A stretch of DNA of 64,000 bases from positions 14,839,702 through 14,903,701 of the forward strand of contig CM068545.1 of the NCBI GenBank assembly GCA_035048495.1. Reading direction: 5' to 3'. This stretch comes from Euptelea pleiosperma (Eukaryota; Streptophyta; Magnoliopsida; Ranunculales; Eupteleaceae). The notes under the pieces were generated by a model. That model ran no database searches, was not told the DNA's origin, and saw nothing but the letters and a program-made list of their open reading frames with translations. Each line of letters begins with the position of its first letter. Positions within the stretch are counted from its first letter, which is position 1. Below are positions 20,284 to 31,603 of this stretch, piece after piece. A program made the translations under genes and the position numbers.

Positions 20284-23200
20284 ATGATACTCGCGCGTCG
20301 GCTACCTGTATTACCTTCCCCCGCTAAATTTAGCAGAGATTTTAGTAAACCGCTGTTCCTGTCTCCAACTATTCTCTCCGATTTCTCTATTTTCTCCTCC
20401 AGATTTAGTGCAAAACCTTCATTCCATTGTTCTTGCAGTAAGAAGGAAAATGCAGATAACATCTTTGAGGTGAGGAAAATATCTTCCTCTAATTTTAGCT
20501 GAATTTGCTTCAAATCATGTTTCTTCTCTCTTCTTTTCCTGAAAATTGTCGATTTGTTTCATTAAATGCTTTTAAAAAATTAGATTCTTTTGCTTTCAAA
20601 AATAGATTCTTTCGGGTGTGTGGTTCAAGAACTTGATACAGAAGTTAGGGTTTATGTGTCTGTGAATTTGACCAAATTTAGATTTTCTTTTCAAACAATT
20701 CTGCAACTACGGATAATCTTTGATGGATTTCTAACAGATGTTCATTTGTTATTTTTGATCTTTGTAAGTGATTTTGGAACAATCTCAAGCATTAACTAGA
20801 TGAATTATTTTACTTCTTAATGCATCCACCAATTTAATAATTCTAAATACATTTAGAAGAAGTGTGTGAATAGTCTCCAGTGTTTTTTTCCCCTCTTTTT
20901 TTTTTTTTTTTTTGCATCTTACAAGCAAAATGTGCAAATGTTTAACAGGGCTTCTCAGTGCTCACGTCGGATATTCCATGGGACAGTGGGAGCATATGGA
21001 GCACTATGGCTTTGTATTTCTTCAGTTTACACATTCCTTTAAGTTTTGGAGGGTTGTCTGTCGTTGCTCAAACAATTCATCAGCCTGTTCTTGATCCACA
21101 GATAGAGGTGAGAAGTAAATTCTCAGAACTTTTAGATAAATGTTGCTGAAACTAAAGACTGGGCTAGTACGAAAAAAAAGGGTATATTAATAAGACAGGA
21201 AAAAATAAAAGACATTATAGGGAATGGATGTTTTACTTGCATTTAAGAAATTTAGGTTGGTTGGGTTGCATTTGATTTCTGAGGATGTTCTTTTAGGTAG
21301 TTAGACTGTTGTGTGTTTGTGACGTACACAACCAATATATGGTGCTGGATAAGTCAATTGGTGGACCACATAATCGATGGGTCATAGCCCAAACATTCAG
21401 GCAGATGTTGTTAACTGTCAGATCAAGAGCTAAATTTGGGTTTAATAGTGGGGAGAACACTAACCATCTTCTTGTACATTGTGAGTTTGCCAGACAGGTT
21501 TGGTCGCTCTTTCTAGCCCACCCGAGTATGAGTTGGGTCTTTCCAGAGTCTGTAGGGGCAGTCTTGGAAAGTTCGCTCCAAATTGCCATGTCGGCAAGCG
21601 GAAGCCTGCTATGGAAGATTGTGCCATTGGCAATTATTTGGGGAGTGTGGACTGAAAGGAACAAGAGAACTTTTCAAGGCAAGGAGTGCTCTTTCCAAGA
21701 GGTTATTTTGAGTATTAAGGCGCTTCTCTTTAGATGGGATAGCATCTCACAGGAGATGAGAGGCACTTTCTTTAGCGACTTGGTTTTAGGTTTGATCTAT
21801 TTTGTGTTGACTCTTGTACTTCATCCTCTCTTGCTGTTTCTTGAGATCTCCTCGATCTCCTTCCTTTTTAATATAAATTTGGACTTATAAAAGAAATAAA
21901 TAAAAGCTTTAGTTCTTTCTTGAGGTTTAAATTTTGACCAGTATTAAACCTTGGAAGAATTGTGGTGGAAGGTGATTTTAGAAACATGATTAGTTGACAG
22001 TTTCATATCATTAACGAAATTCAGGACTTAGCCTTGTCTTGAATATCTCGTTCTTTTGTGTAACAAGGTCAACAAATGACAAAGCCAATATTTTGGTTAA
22101 GGAATGTCTTTGTAGGGATGTGTTGTATCGTGGTGTGAATTTTTCACTTGTTATTTGCTTGTCTCTGTTCCTTCCTTTTGTTTCTCTCCCTTGTATCTTT
22201 CATATTTTTTATAAAAATTTATCAAAAAAATGGGTTGGAAAGAAAGTTCATAGGTTGGATAGGTTAGGCTTGTCCTTCTAGGTAATAGGTTTGTCTGGGT
22301 TATGGCACATTTAAGAGGTGGCTCACCGATTTAATGGTTTGGATCAATCAGACAGTTGCCACATGTAGAGTATGGGGCCAAAGGAACATTGTAGTCATAT
22401 CTCTAATATCAGACTTGTTTCTGAGTTTGAGAAATTCTGATTAACAAATTAGTTGTGTTGTTACTTTCTAACTGTGTGCAGGCAGTATCAATACTTCTAA
22501 TTCAAACTATAGAGTTTTTTGGGGCTCTGGCGCTGTTAAGGTACACTGCGACACCACAGCATAAGCTTACAAGCATCTTCCAAAGTAACAAATTTTCAAA
22601 AGAGAGGAACTGGGTGCAGGCTTCAGTACTAGGTTTTGGGTTTCTCATTTTGTTGGTTTTTCTTACATCGTTCCTTGCCGACAGATTAATTGGGCCCAAG
22701 GTTTGTTCTATGTAATTATCGTTGTTTCTCACAGATATTTTCATTTTCTTGTACATGTACTACAGGAATGGTGCTTTCTGTTACTGGGTTTTTTGTTGTT
22801 AAGAAACTATTAACTATGTTGTGATTTCATGAACAAGTAAAAAGCATATTTTTATATGCATATATCAGGAAAAATTAATGTGGTTATGAATCAATGAATG
22901 GGAAATAATATATTAGGAGAGAGTAACTACATCTTAATGTGCTACTCTTGATGTAGAGCCTTTTACATAAACGGAAACTAATCATCGCACTTTGTAGAGA
23001 TTGACGCCACCTTACTCTTCCTATTTATGGAAAAACTAAGGTAACTACATCTCTGAAGCATTAGAAAGTCCTAGTTTGACACTCTTTTCTCTACTAGTGG
23101 ACGTTTATCACACTGTTCTTTATTTTTCAAATTGGCTTGTACTTCATTGTTCATACTATTCATCTTCTCATACCCCTTAAATCATATCAGCCTGTTTTCA

Positions 23201-23932
23201 CCACAAAAATATATTAGGGGTTTCAGATGGACTTTGTCGTTCTGCTAATATGCTATCCATGTCACTCCAAAAGTCCTCTTGTCTATGCATTCTAAATCAA
23301 AACTTTGTTTCTTTTGCATTGGCATCGTTGATCCTTATCTACTCTTTCTATGATCAAGTAACTGTGTAGTTGCAACTTGCAATTTGCAAAGGCTTTCTCA
23401 CATCAAAAATCTGTTTCAGCATTATGTAAGGCGGGTTTCTTGCTTTGGTCATGTTCACTAATTCCAATTTAATGAATTTGTGTGATTTGTAAGGTACTTG
23501 ACAACTTTGTCAACTATTACTTGCTCTGATTCCGATTGTTACTAACTGCTTTTTTCGTCAGTTGATTTTGCTTCTACATTGTGCTTGCAGGTTGTGAACA
23601 ATCCCATACTAAAGGAGATCCTTTCAAGTGGTTCCATCTCTAAAACGGCATGCTTCCTCACCTATTGCTTTGTGACTCCTTTGCTGGAAGAAACTGTTTA
23701 CAGAGGATTTCTGTTGGCATCTCTCGCCTCCACGATGAAATGGCAGCAAGCAGTCATCATAAGCTCTTGCGTTTTCAGTGCGGCTCACATTTCCGGTGAG
23801 AATTCTCTACAACTGTTTATCATTGGGTGTGTCCTTGGATGCTCTTATTGCTGGTCTGGAAGTTTAAATTCTTCTTTTGTCATACATTCCTTGTACAATG
23901 CAGTGACTCTAATGGTGACCATTTTATCTTAA
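20284..23932 (+). CDS. CPBP/CAAX-type intramembrane metalloprotease, plastid-targeted
   Basis: Exons 20284-20469, 20949-21107, 22482-22700 and 23591-23932 join in phase 0 with GT/AG borders into 301 residues. Residues 1-50 are rich in Ser, Arg and Pro and lack acids until about residue 50, as in a chloroplast transit peptide. Membrane segments follow near 75-90, 116-135, 163-180 and throughout exon 4. The family motifs are intact: EExxxR at 221-226 (EETVYR), FxxxH at 250-254 (FSAAH) and HxxxN at 287-291 (HSLYN). The glutamates and histidines form the catalytic site of Rce1/Abi-type proteases. Plant members reside in plastids and some affect chloroplast development; the substrate of this one is unknown. 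Intron 2 holds two L1-type relics, but no lesion is seen in the exons. Confidence 0.92.
21300..21905 (+). mobile_element. L1-type LINE 3' fragment (zf-RVT end)
   Basis: An open frame reads FGFNSGENTNHLLVHCEFAR, QVWSLF, then VPLAIIWGVWTERNKRTFQG, the zinc-binding C-terminal domain (HxxxxC and WxxWxERNxRxF patterns) of plant L1 reverse transcriptases. It ends in an A-rich tail (AAAAGAAATAAATAAAAG). 5'-truncated. Lies in the second intron of the CPBP gene, same strand. Confidence 0.85.
21950..22240 (+). mobile_element. RNase H-type LINE relic
   Basis: Frames reading VEGDFRNMIS, then RSTNDKANILVKECLCRDVL, match the end of the RNase H domain of L1-type elements (usual pattern ADxLAKEG). An A-rich stretch follows. 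Possibly an older insertion next to the one at 21300-21905. Confidence 0.55.
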
Positions 23933-24440
23933 AAATGAAAAGAAAGTTTCCTGTGCTACAAAGTTTGTGGTTGCAGTGCAGCGCTAAGGGCCCGTTTGAA
24001 TGTATCTAAAAGTGCAAATGATGCTATTTGTAAAGTTTGTGTGAAGGAGATAAAAATATTAGGAATGATGTGGGGAAAATTTCTCTTCGCCACACGATCT
24101 TTGTCGATTGGTCTCAACAAGAAGGGGTAGCACCTTCGCTCCTCTACCGACTGGACGTCAGATAGGGGGACTGCGCAAAAAATACTTCGACACTCAAATA
24201 AGAGAAGAAGTGATTTGCAAGTATAGTTAATGGGCTATGACAAGCTAAAATTCAATATATTGGAATCTGATCGATCAAGATTGAATAAACTGAGATTGGA
24301 TGATTCGTACTTTTGATGGTCCTGTATTTATAAGTTCTGAGAGGGAGCAAGCCTCCTTCCCCTCCTTGGTTGTACATTACACTTGGCGTACATGTAGGGA
24401 ATTCGGAACCATCCAATAGGAGCTCCAATTTGTTGTCAAC
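23933..24440. other. 3' flank of CPBP gene
   Basis: 3' UTR and intergenic sequence. No gene, TATA box or clear repeat recognised. Confidence 0.4.
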
Positions 24441-25800
24441 TAGGCATTTCAAAGTTTGAAGTCACCCCCCTCAAAATGCCACACGACACTCTTTCGGGTC
24501 AACTATCCCATGAATGTTTGGTCCACCACGCCGAAAATCAGCCCAAGAAGGGATTTCTGGCTATTGGTTTCGATTCGGATTCCCCAAAAGATGATTGACT
24601 CCAAGGGCTGGAAACTGCCAAACAGGCTGATTTTGGTGTGCAAGTTCACCGAGGGAAGGGCCACACATTTATGGGTTAGTAAGTCCAAGGTGTGCCAGCT
24701 GATAACTTCAAACTCAGAAGTGCCCCGGGACAGGGAACGGAAATTTTAGCCCGAGGCGAATTTCTCCTGCGGCATTGTGGGGAGCATAAAAATGTGCCAT
24801 GTAGCACACTTTTTGGGCCCACTAACCCATGAATGCTTGGCCCACCCTTATGTACCTACACCCAAAAATCAGTCTGATCGGTGATCGATAGCCATGGAAT
24901 TCGAGCATTTTCCATGGGATGAGTTTTAACTGTTGATTGAGTAATTTTTTGAGTGATCAGATCGAATGGCTAGAGATCACTAATCTGACTGTTTTTGTTA
25001 TGTGTAGGTCCATACAATCATTCTTGGGTCAGTGTAGCCGAAAGAGTGCCACGTGGTATATTCTTAGACTCCCCACAGCGCCACAGGAAAAGTTCGGTGG
25101 AGGCTAGATTTCTCGGACAGCGAACTTGCGCTCATCTGATAGGCAGGTGCTACCTCCAGGCTCCAGCGAGAAAATACTTACTGTCCCACGCGCCCTTTCC
25201 GGACCACTGACCTTATTGATGTTTGCCCACATCTTGGTGGACCCTTACACCAAAAATCAACTTGATTGATGATCTCTAGCAGTTAGATTTCAGCACTAAA
25301 AAAAAGTTCAAAATTCAAAGGTCAGAAATCTCCCCATTAAAATGCTCAAATCCAATGGCTAAAAATCACCAATTAAACTGATATTTGGTGTATAAGTTCA
25401 CCAAGAGGTGAACTAAACATGCATGGGTTTTGGTGCCCAAAAGTGGCTTGTCAAGAACTTTGATGATAGCATGACAGCGCGTAATATGGGCGACTCTTAG
25501 AGGACTCTGACCGTTTGGATGTTTGGCCAATCTCTAGGTGTACCTACAAACCAAAAATCAACCTGATTAGTGATTGCAAACCTTTGGATCTTTGTACCTC
25601 TAATAGTGGTCAATAATGCTCAAATTCTCACGGTTAAAATCAACCCAAGAAATTAAATAACTCCAATCCAACGCCTAGCAATCACTAATCAATTTGATTT
25701 TTAACCAATTAAGCTGATATTTGACGTATAGGTCCACCAAGAGGTGAACTAAACATGCATGGATCTATGGGCCCAAAAGAGTGTGCCACATGGCACTTGG
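24440..25800. repeat. Cluster of four inverted-repeat elements
   Basis: Four related blocks, about 24445-24750, 24768-25095, 25180-25480 and 25485-25800. Each has an arm with CCCAC...CATGAATGTTTGGCCCA and AAAAATCAGCCTGAT, and a complementary arm with ATCAGGCTGATTTTTGGT...CCATGTGGCAC. The copy at 24768-25095 begins GTGGGGAGCA and ends CTCCCCAC. They are long-armed MITE-like elements of the family that dominates 29-42 kb; no coding capacity. Confidence 0.7.
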
Positions 25801-25821
25801 GGGGAGAGAGACTTCAAAGTA

Positions 25822-26005
25822 TGAACTTCAGCTTTGAATCGTCCTTTTACTTACGGAAAGAAGATAAAAACAAGTGAAACTGACGATACGTACCTACTTG
25901 GACCAAGGCACTTTGAACTTCAGCTTTGAATCGTCCTTATACTTGCGGAAAGAAGATAAAAACAAGTGAAACTGACGATACGTACCTACTTGGACCAAGG
26001 CACTT
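25822..26005 (+). repeat. 92-bp tandem duplication upstream of TSJT1 gene
   Basis: TGAACTTCAGCTTTGAATCG recurs at 25822 and 25914. The two 92-bp units differ at only about two internal positions, plus junction differences. They lie 250-430 bases before the ATG at 26254, in the likely promoter. Confidence 0.9.
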
Positions 26006-26253
26006 GGCAGCATCTTCACACGCTCCATTACACTTACACGTACAATCAAAACAACCTGAGAGCCGCCACCTCATGCACAACCACCAACCTCACTGCCACG
26101 TAACACTGACGGCGTACTTTAGCACCTTTTGATTTCTTTCAGTTACAAAGAAGATAATACTACACCTCCATATATTTCTGTTAATTCTTGTCTCAGTGCT
26201 ATATTAGTTTTCAGTACGTATACCCGCCGGAATCTTTGAAGCTCGGTCAGAAA

Positions 26254-29153
26254 ATGTTGGCGGTTTTTGAGAAGTCGATCGGAAAACCACCTGAGGAGCT
26301 AAGTTTACCACCTTCGATCCCTTCTCAAACTTTGAAAAGTTCAAAAACCTGCAGGGAGGAAATCGTGGAGGTTTTCCGTTCGTCGTGGCCGAAATCGACA
26401 TTTTATAACGTTTCCAATGGGAATTTCATGGCCCTGTCACATGAAGATGAAAATCCCTTGCGCCCAAGGTACACTTTGTACATGGATTTCATGAAATTTT
26501 TCTCTCTTTTAATATTTAGATACAAAATTCTACGGTATATACCCAGAACCGGATCCGATGCCGGTTCTTATCGGTTCCGGTTCTCAAAACGATGGTTCCA
26601 GAACCGGAACCGATTATTTGGTTCTAGTCGGTTTTGGTTCTGAGTATATCGGTTTCGGTTTCGGTTCCAGTTGGTTCCGGTCCGGGTATATTGGTACAAA
26701 TCTTGATCATATTACAATTTTAACACTATATTTATATATTGGGTTCCGGTTCTGGCTCTTTTTTAATCGATTCTCAAAATTGTGGTTTCCGGTTCAGGTT
26801 CTCAAAATGACCCGAACCTGAGCCGGAACCGATTATTTAGTTCTGAGTATATCGGTTTCGGTTCCAGTCAGTTCCGGTTCCAGGTATATTGGTTCAAATC
26901 TTGATAATATTACAATTTTAACACTATATTTATATATCAGGTTCCGGTTCCTGTCGGTTTTCGGTCCAAATCTAACTACTCAGAACCAGAACTGTTATTT
27001 TTGGTTTGGTTCCGGTTTTGGTTCTATTTTAATCGATTATCAAAAATGTTGAACCGGTGTTTTCGGTTCCGGTTTTTTATTTGGTTCCGTTGAACAGGTA
27101 TAATTGACACCCTACATAGACCTGAGTTCAATTCAAACCGGTAATCGGCTTTCACGTTTGAGTTACTGATCTCCTTAAAAACTTGATTCTTATAAATAAC
27201 AATGAAATGCAAAAGAGTATTTCATGAAGTTAGGCATAATCATGGTCTTGACAGGCTCGAACCAGTGACTTTCGGCTTTTAAGACCAATGCTCTGATACT
27301 ATTTTTCTCGAGTCTGTGTGCAACATATTGTGAGACCCCTCTTTAACTGTGACACAGCTCCTGCTTGTGCACAATGTATGACCATCCTTGCGGTCTTTTT
27401 CACGAGTACGTACATTAGATTTATCCTATGTAAATTTGATTTTTCAGCTAATAAATCTGATCTCGGTCTGCCTAATTAACTGTTATTTATAAAGTTTTAT
27501 TGTACCTTTCTGCTCTATAAGTTTTGAACTTCAGACCTTTTGCTTAGTGGTGTTTTTTTTTTTTTTTTTTTCCTTCAAGTTCTTTGAGGATTTCATAAAA
27601 AAAAGGTTTTAATGAAAATTTTGGAGGGAAAACTTTAAAGCCAGTTTCATTTTTTGTTGAATCTTTAGTCTTACATTGGAGAGGGACAAATTTCTTGAGT
27701 GATTTATAAATGTAACTTAGTTGAGACCTGGTAAAGGCTAAAGTGGAAGAGAATATATGAAGAATACCATACGCATGCGCACGCACGCTGAGTTGGGTTG
27801 AGACTTGAGAGTAGTACTGCAAGCCTGAATGGGCTTTGGACTAATGAATTAACTTTGTATACAAAATATTTTTGAAAATCAATGGATCATATCAAAATGT
27901 TGCATTCTTTTGGATGGTCAGAGAAGGCAAAGAAGTGATCATATCCATAGATCAGATGGTTAACAGTTATCCAGTTGAGTTGATTTCTAGGAATGGGAGG
28001 TCTCTCCCATGTGATGCATTGCCGGTGTATGTTACGCTGCGTATATACCATTTTACAGTCTATAAGCATGCTGTTTTGAAGCATAAAACTTCGCAATAAA
28101 GCAAAAGAAATGCTCAAAGTAATTCAATTCTGTATTTTGCAGGTCCATTGTTGTCATGGACGATGTCTTCTGCATTTTCGTCGGGAATTTAGAGAATATT
28201 TGTGAGCTTAGACGACATTATGGTCTTTCTAGACGCACAACGGAACCAATGCTAGTGGTGGAAGTATATAAAGTTTTTCATGATCGCGCACCGTACCCTT
28301 CTGATCAGGTCATCAGAGATCTTGTGGGGAAGTTTGCATTCATTCTCTTCGATGCTAAATGTGGTACCCTTTTCGCTGCCAGGGTGAGTTTGATAACAAA
28401 AACATTTTTATTATTTGCAGTTTAATTCCATTATCAAGTGAGAGAAGTCCTATTATGGTTATCAAAATGTCGGGTCTGATCTTCGGCCCGACAAATAATC
28501 ATGTGCATGTGTTCGGGTATCCTGGTATGCAAATATGCTATCGACGCGGTACCAATAGACCTGGCCTGTTCAGGTTGGGTTGGGATCAAATTTTATGCCT
28601 GATTAGTAATTGGGTCAGGCCTGACATATTGGTACCCAACCCTTTGAAACCCCTATATTTCAAAGGGAACTGTACATGCTATGAACTACCAAGTACAAGT
28701 TAAGCTTCTAGTTCCATGTTGTTGGTGTTAACTTAGTCATGAATAATGCCTAGGACCGTGATGGGAGTGTGGAATTTCAATGGGGCGTGGCGGGAGATGG
28801 ATCCCTAGTCTGTTCCGATGATCCCAAAATCATGTCAGACGCTTGTGGGAAGTCCTACGCGCCTTTTCCTCTGGTAAGCTCAACTCTAACTCACTCTTCT
28901 CTTTCGTGTCGCATTTTTTTTTTACTATGATTCCATGATGGTGTCATACATAGGGTGCATTTTCATGAATGGGAGTAGATTGATTAGCTTCGATCATCCC
29001 CTCCACAAAGTGAGGGCGGTCTCACGCGAGGATGATCAGGGAGACATTTGTGCTGTTATTTTTCAAGTAGACTTGTACACTCGACTTCCCAGCATTCCAC
29101 GCACGGGTAGTTCTTCGAATTGGGCAGATCCCACAGTTGTCGAGGCAGACTAA
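26254..29153 (+). CDS. TSJT1 / aluminium-induced protein (DUF3700), frame broken at exon 3/4
   Basis: The family has a glutamine-amidotransferase-like fold and responds to auxin, aluminium or other stress; biochemical role unknown. Exons are 26254-26468, 28143-28383, 28754-28873 and 28954-29153. The protein starts MLAVFEKSIGKPPEELSLP, as in TSJT1 proteins. Exon 2 has VVMDDVFCIFVGNLENICEL and the YGL motif (RRHYGLSRR). The LRDR motif is altered to FHDRAPYPSDQ. Exon 3 is DRDGSVEFQWGVAGDGSL...KSYAPFPL. Exon 4 encodes GCIFMNGSRLISFDHPLHKV and ends PRTGSSSNWADPTVVEAD. Exons 1-3 join in frame, but exon 3 ends in phase 0 and exon 4 begins GGTGC, one base short of the expected Gly-Cys codons. The canonical splice therefore leads to a stop within five codons. 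Either this is a recent pseudogene or there is a one-base sequence error. Confidence 0.82.
26545..27090. repeat. Degenerate CGGTTC-rich repeat in TSJT1 intron 1
   Basis: Dense GGTTCCGGTTC and GAACCGGAACC motifs. A longer unit (GATTATTTGGTTCTGAGTATATCGG...ACAATTTTAACACTATATTTATATAT) occurs at about 26610-26750 and again at 26833-26945. Looks like a decayed noncoding repetitive element. Confidence 0.7.
27257..27306 (-). other. Primer-site plus tRNA-arm-like motif of an LTR element
   Basis: On the minus strand this reads AGTATCAGAGC (one change from the TGGTATCAGAGC primer site), then AAAAGCCGAAAGTCAC and GGTTCGAGCC, a tRNA T-arm-like stretch. The same arrangement is seen in the TRIMs at 7750 and 48224. 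Probably the start of the internal region of a decayed TRIM or other LTR element; its LTRs were not delimited. Confidence 0.45.
27310..28142. other. TSJT1 intron 1, right part
   Basis: Contains a poly-T run near 27552-27570 and open frames of 75-92 codons at 27544-27822 (minus) and 27872-28099 (plus) that resemble nothing known. Ends at the acceptor TTTTGCAG before 28143. Confidence 0.5.
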
Positions 29154-29690
29154 AGTTCGAGGGCTGACTCGATTGGCGCGCGATTACAGGTGTGTTTCTT
29201 CAGATCATGCTGCTTGTTAATTAGTAAAAATTGGGCCTCTCTTATGCAGTGAGAATGAAATTGAACTGAAAAGTCCATGTGAAATAATACTTATGTTGTA
29301 TCCAAGTAGCTAGGGAAATGCTTGTAGTTTCTCTAAACACAATAAGGCATGCATGTAACCACTTGGAGTTAAGTTGGAAATGTACGTATTAGTGCTCTTT
29401 GTGCCCGGGTTTAGGGAGGTAAGCGCTCAATCTTTGCATTTGCCTTCTCCTTGCCTAATTACCTATGGAGTAGCTCGTGTGGCTGAACCACGTAAACTTT
29501 GTAGTTTGGGTGATTGATTTCTGTTAACCATATTAAGGGCGGCGGGCATAGTCGCAACACAGCATACTTGACCTCGACCTCGACCTCTGTGGGGCAGAAC
29601 TCATCACTATGTTAGTTTGTCTAACCATCTTCTTAACCCTCCAAGAATTTGATCTAGAGCTAGCCTTATAGGTCACTGGGCCTTTTGTGA
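29154..29690. other. 3' flank of TSJT1 gene
   Basis: 3' UTR and intergenic DNA with a short CGACCTCGACCTC repeat near 29574. No gene recognised. Confidence 0.4.
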
Positions 29691-29960
29691 CAATGCTTGT
29701 GCACTATGGAGAAAAGTACTTGCCCTGGGGGAATGCATAAAATGCATCATCGTGTCACTTTCTTTTTGGGCCCATTAACCCATGAATGATTGGCCCACCC
29801 CGTGATAGACCTATGTACACACTGGCCGAGGACTCGAAAAAAAATTACTAAAATCCAACTGTTAGAAAACAATCCATGAAAAATGCTCGAATCCAATGGC
29901 TGACCACACACTGGCCAAAACAGTTGGACGTGGACTTATCTGGGCCCAGGTTTTCAAAGA
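29690..29960. repeat. Decayed inverted-repeat element
   Basis: Contains the family signature GGGCCCATTAACCCATGAATG (29767) and CACCCCGTGATAGACC, then a weak complementary arm. A shortened copy of the long-armed MITE-like family. Confidence 0.5.
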
Positions 29961-30002
29961 AATAGTTTATTGTATTATAAACCAGAAACACGTACATGGT
30001 GT

Positions 30003-30385
30003 TTACACCCAGCCAGCATGGCTTTTGCCCCTAATACTAGCACTTTCCTCCACAGAGCTGGGCCCTAGACTTTGTTCACTGTTTACTTCATGGGTGGGCT
30101 TATCTGATACAAGTTCAGTGTTGATTACATGTGTATGCCCATCGGATCCTGAGCTAGGTTTATCGTCGTTTCCATTGATGAAACCACTTCTACCGCAAAA
30201 CTCACAAAAGGCAGGTCAATTACCGGGTTGACCAATGCCTCCTCCAGACCCCCACTGCTTCCATAACCCGGTTGACCAATGCCCAAACCACCACCGCTTC
30301 CATAACCGGGTGGTTGACCAATACCACCGTCTCCAAAGCCAGGTTGATCTCACCATGGAGGTGCATGATGGTGTCGTTTTGCCAT
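30003..30385 (-). pseudogene. Possible decayed glycine-rich protein gene
   Basis: On the minus strand an ATG at 30385 opens MAKRHHHAPPW, then an in-frame stop, then DQPGFGDGGIGQPPGYGSGG and LGIGQPGYGSSGG. After a frame change comes GIGQPGN, a further stop, then PAFCEFCGRSGFINGNDDK and, to the stop at 30005-30003, SVEESASIRGKSHAGWV. The Gly-Gln-Pro-Gly-Tyr repeats and a CxxC pair suggest a small glycine-rich or zinc-binding protein, but I do not recognise the family. The reading breaks and lack of visible introns favour a pseudogene; it could also be chance or a retroelement gag end. Confidence 0.35.
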
Positions 30386-30669
30386 TGGCTAGGAATATAC
30401 CTTAAGAGCTGTGTGCTATACGGTGATAATCAAATTCTAGGGTTAAGAATCATGACCGAAGGAGACACAATTAGGAGTGACAGAAGGGACGGGGACAATT
30501 CAATCATTCCTCCTTAGAAAACACCCCATTTGTGGGATAATTCGATTCTCCCACCCTTCTAGCACCAATAAATTTTATTTACAAACCACGTCATGATTTC
30601 TTTAGAATGGGGACCCTACTGCTTTTTTATTAGGTGGAAGGAGTCCCTTGTGCTACGTTCTTTAGGAAG

Positions 30670-30870
30670 AGTGACAGGTGGATGTAGATGTAGAGTGCCA
30701 GGTAGAGCACTCTCTTTAGGGCCCAATGGCCTTATGACACATCTAAAGTCAATTTATTAATTCGTGATTTCTATCCGTTGGGTTTAACATTTTAATATGT
30801 TCTACTCTTTCCATAGGGTTAGTGGGCCCTAAAGGATGCTCTACGTGGCATTTTTGAAGTCCCCATCACA
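30670..30870. repeat. Short inverted-repeat element
   Basis: An arm with AGAGTGCCAGGTAGAGCA(C)TC...TTTAGGGCCC at 30698 is matched by the complementary GGGCCCTAAAGGATGCTCTACGTGGCA at 30827. About 55-base imperfect arms around an A/T-rich centre. Confidence 0.6.
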
Positions 30871-31203
30871 GCAAATATTTCCTCCATTAGAAAGGATCTT
30901 TTAAGAATATTCCCTTTTTAAATAATAGGATTCATCTAACGTAAGTATTTGCCTCATCATTCAGCCCCACCAAACATTTTTTTTTTTTTTTTTTGGAAAG
31001 AAACATTTAGCTTTCGGAAAATAGGGTTAACATGAATGTGACAAGTGGCATGCCTAGTTGTGCGTGGACAACTGGGCATGTTAACACGTAAATTAAATAA
31101 ATTATATTAATATTTTTAAGCGTATATTTTTTTTTAAATTAAAGTTGCTTCTTGGTAGACTGGAAAGCGAAAGATTACCAAACAAAAAATATGCATAGGG
31201 TCG

Positions 31204-31603
31204 TGATGTAACAAGGTATACCTGATATCTTTTCATTTGCGGAAGCGGCATTTTTGGTAGTCACCACCGCTGCCATCTGGGCCCACTGACCGCATGGATG
31301 TTTAGCCCACACCTTAGTAGGCATTCACACCAAAAATCATCTTGTTTGATCATTTCTAGCCGTTGGTTTCAGTACTAAAACAAATGGTTGCATTCAACGG
31401 CTATAAAAACGCCTTAAAAAGTACTAAAAAGTGTTAAAAGTGTAATGGTTATAGATTACCAGTCAGGGTGATTTTTGGTGTGTATATCCAGCAAGGGGTG
31501 GGATAAACATCCATGCGGTCATTGGGACCAGATGACAGCTGTGAGTAACAAAAACCGTCCTTCCGCATTTCAAACAGTTTCAGGCATACCTTGTTGCTAC
31601 ATC
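31204..31603. mobile_element. MITE-like element, family B, copy 1 (400 bp)
   Basis: Ends are GATGTAACAAGGTATACCTG and, reversed, GATGTAGCAACAAGGTATGC. Arms continue inward through GCCATCTGGGCCCACTGACC (31273) and its complement near 31525. No coding capacity. Other copies at 34564, 35012 and 36385. Confidence 0.78.

Noticed and set aside
21293..21664. 123-codon minus-strand frame
   Set aside because: It is the shadow of the L1 zf-RVT frame on the plus strand.
27872..28099. 75-codon frame in TSJT1 intron 1 as an extra exon
   Set aside because: Exon 1 and exon 2 already join in frame into the family sequence, and this text is absent from the family.
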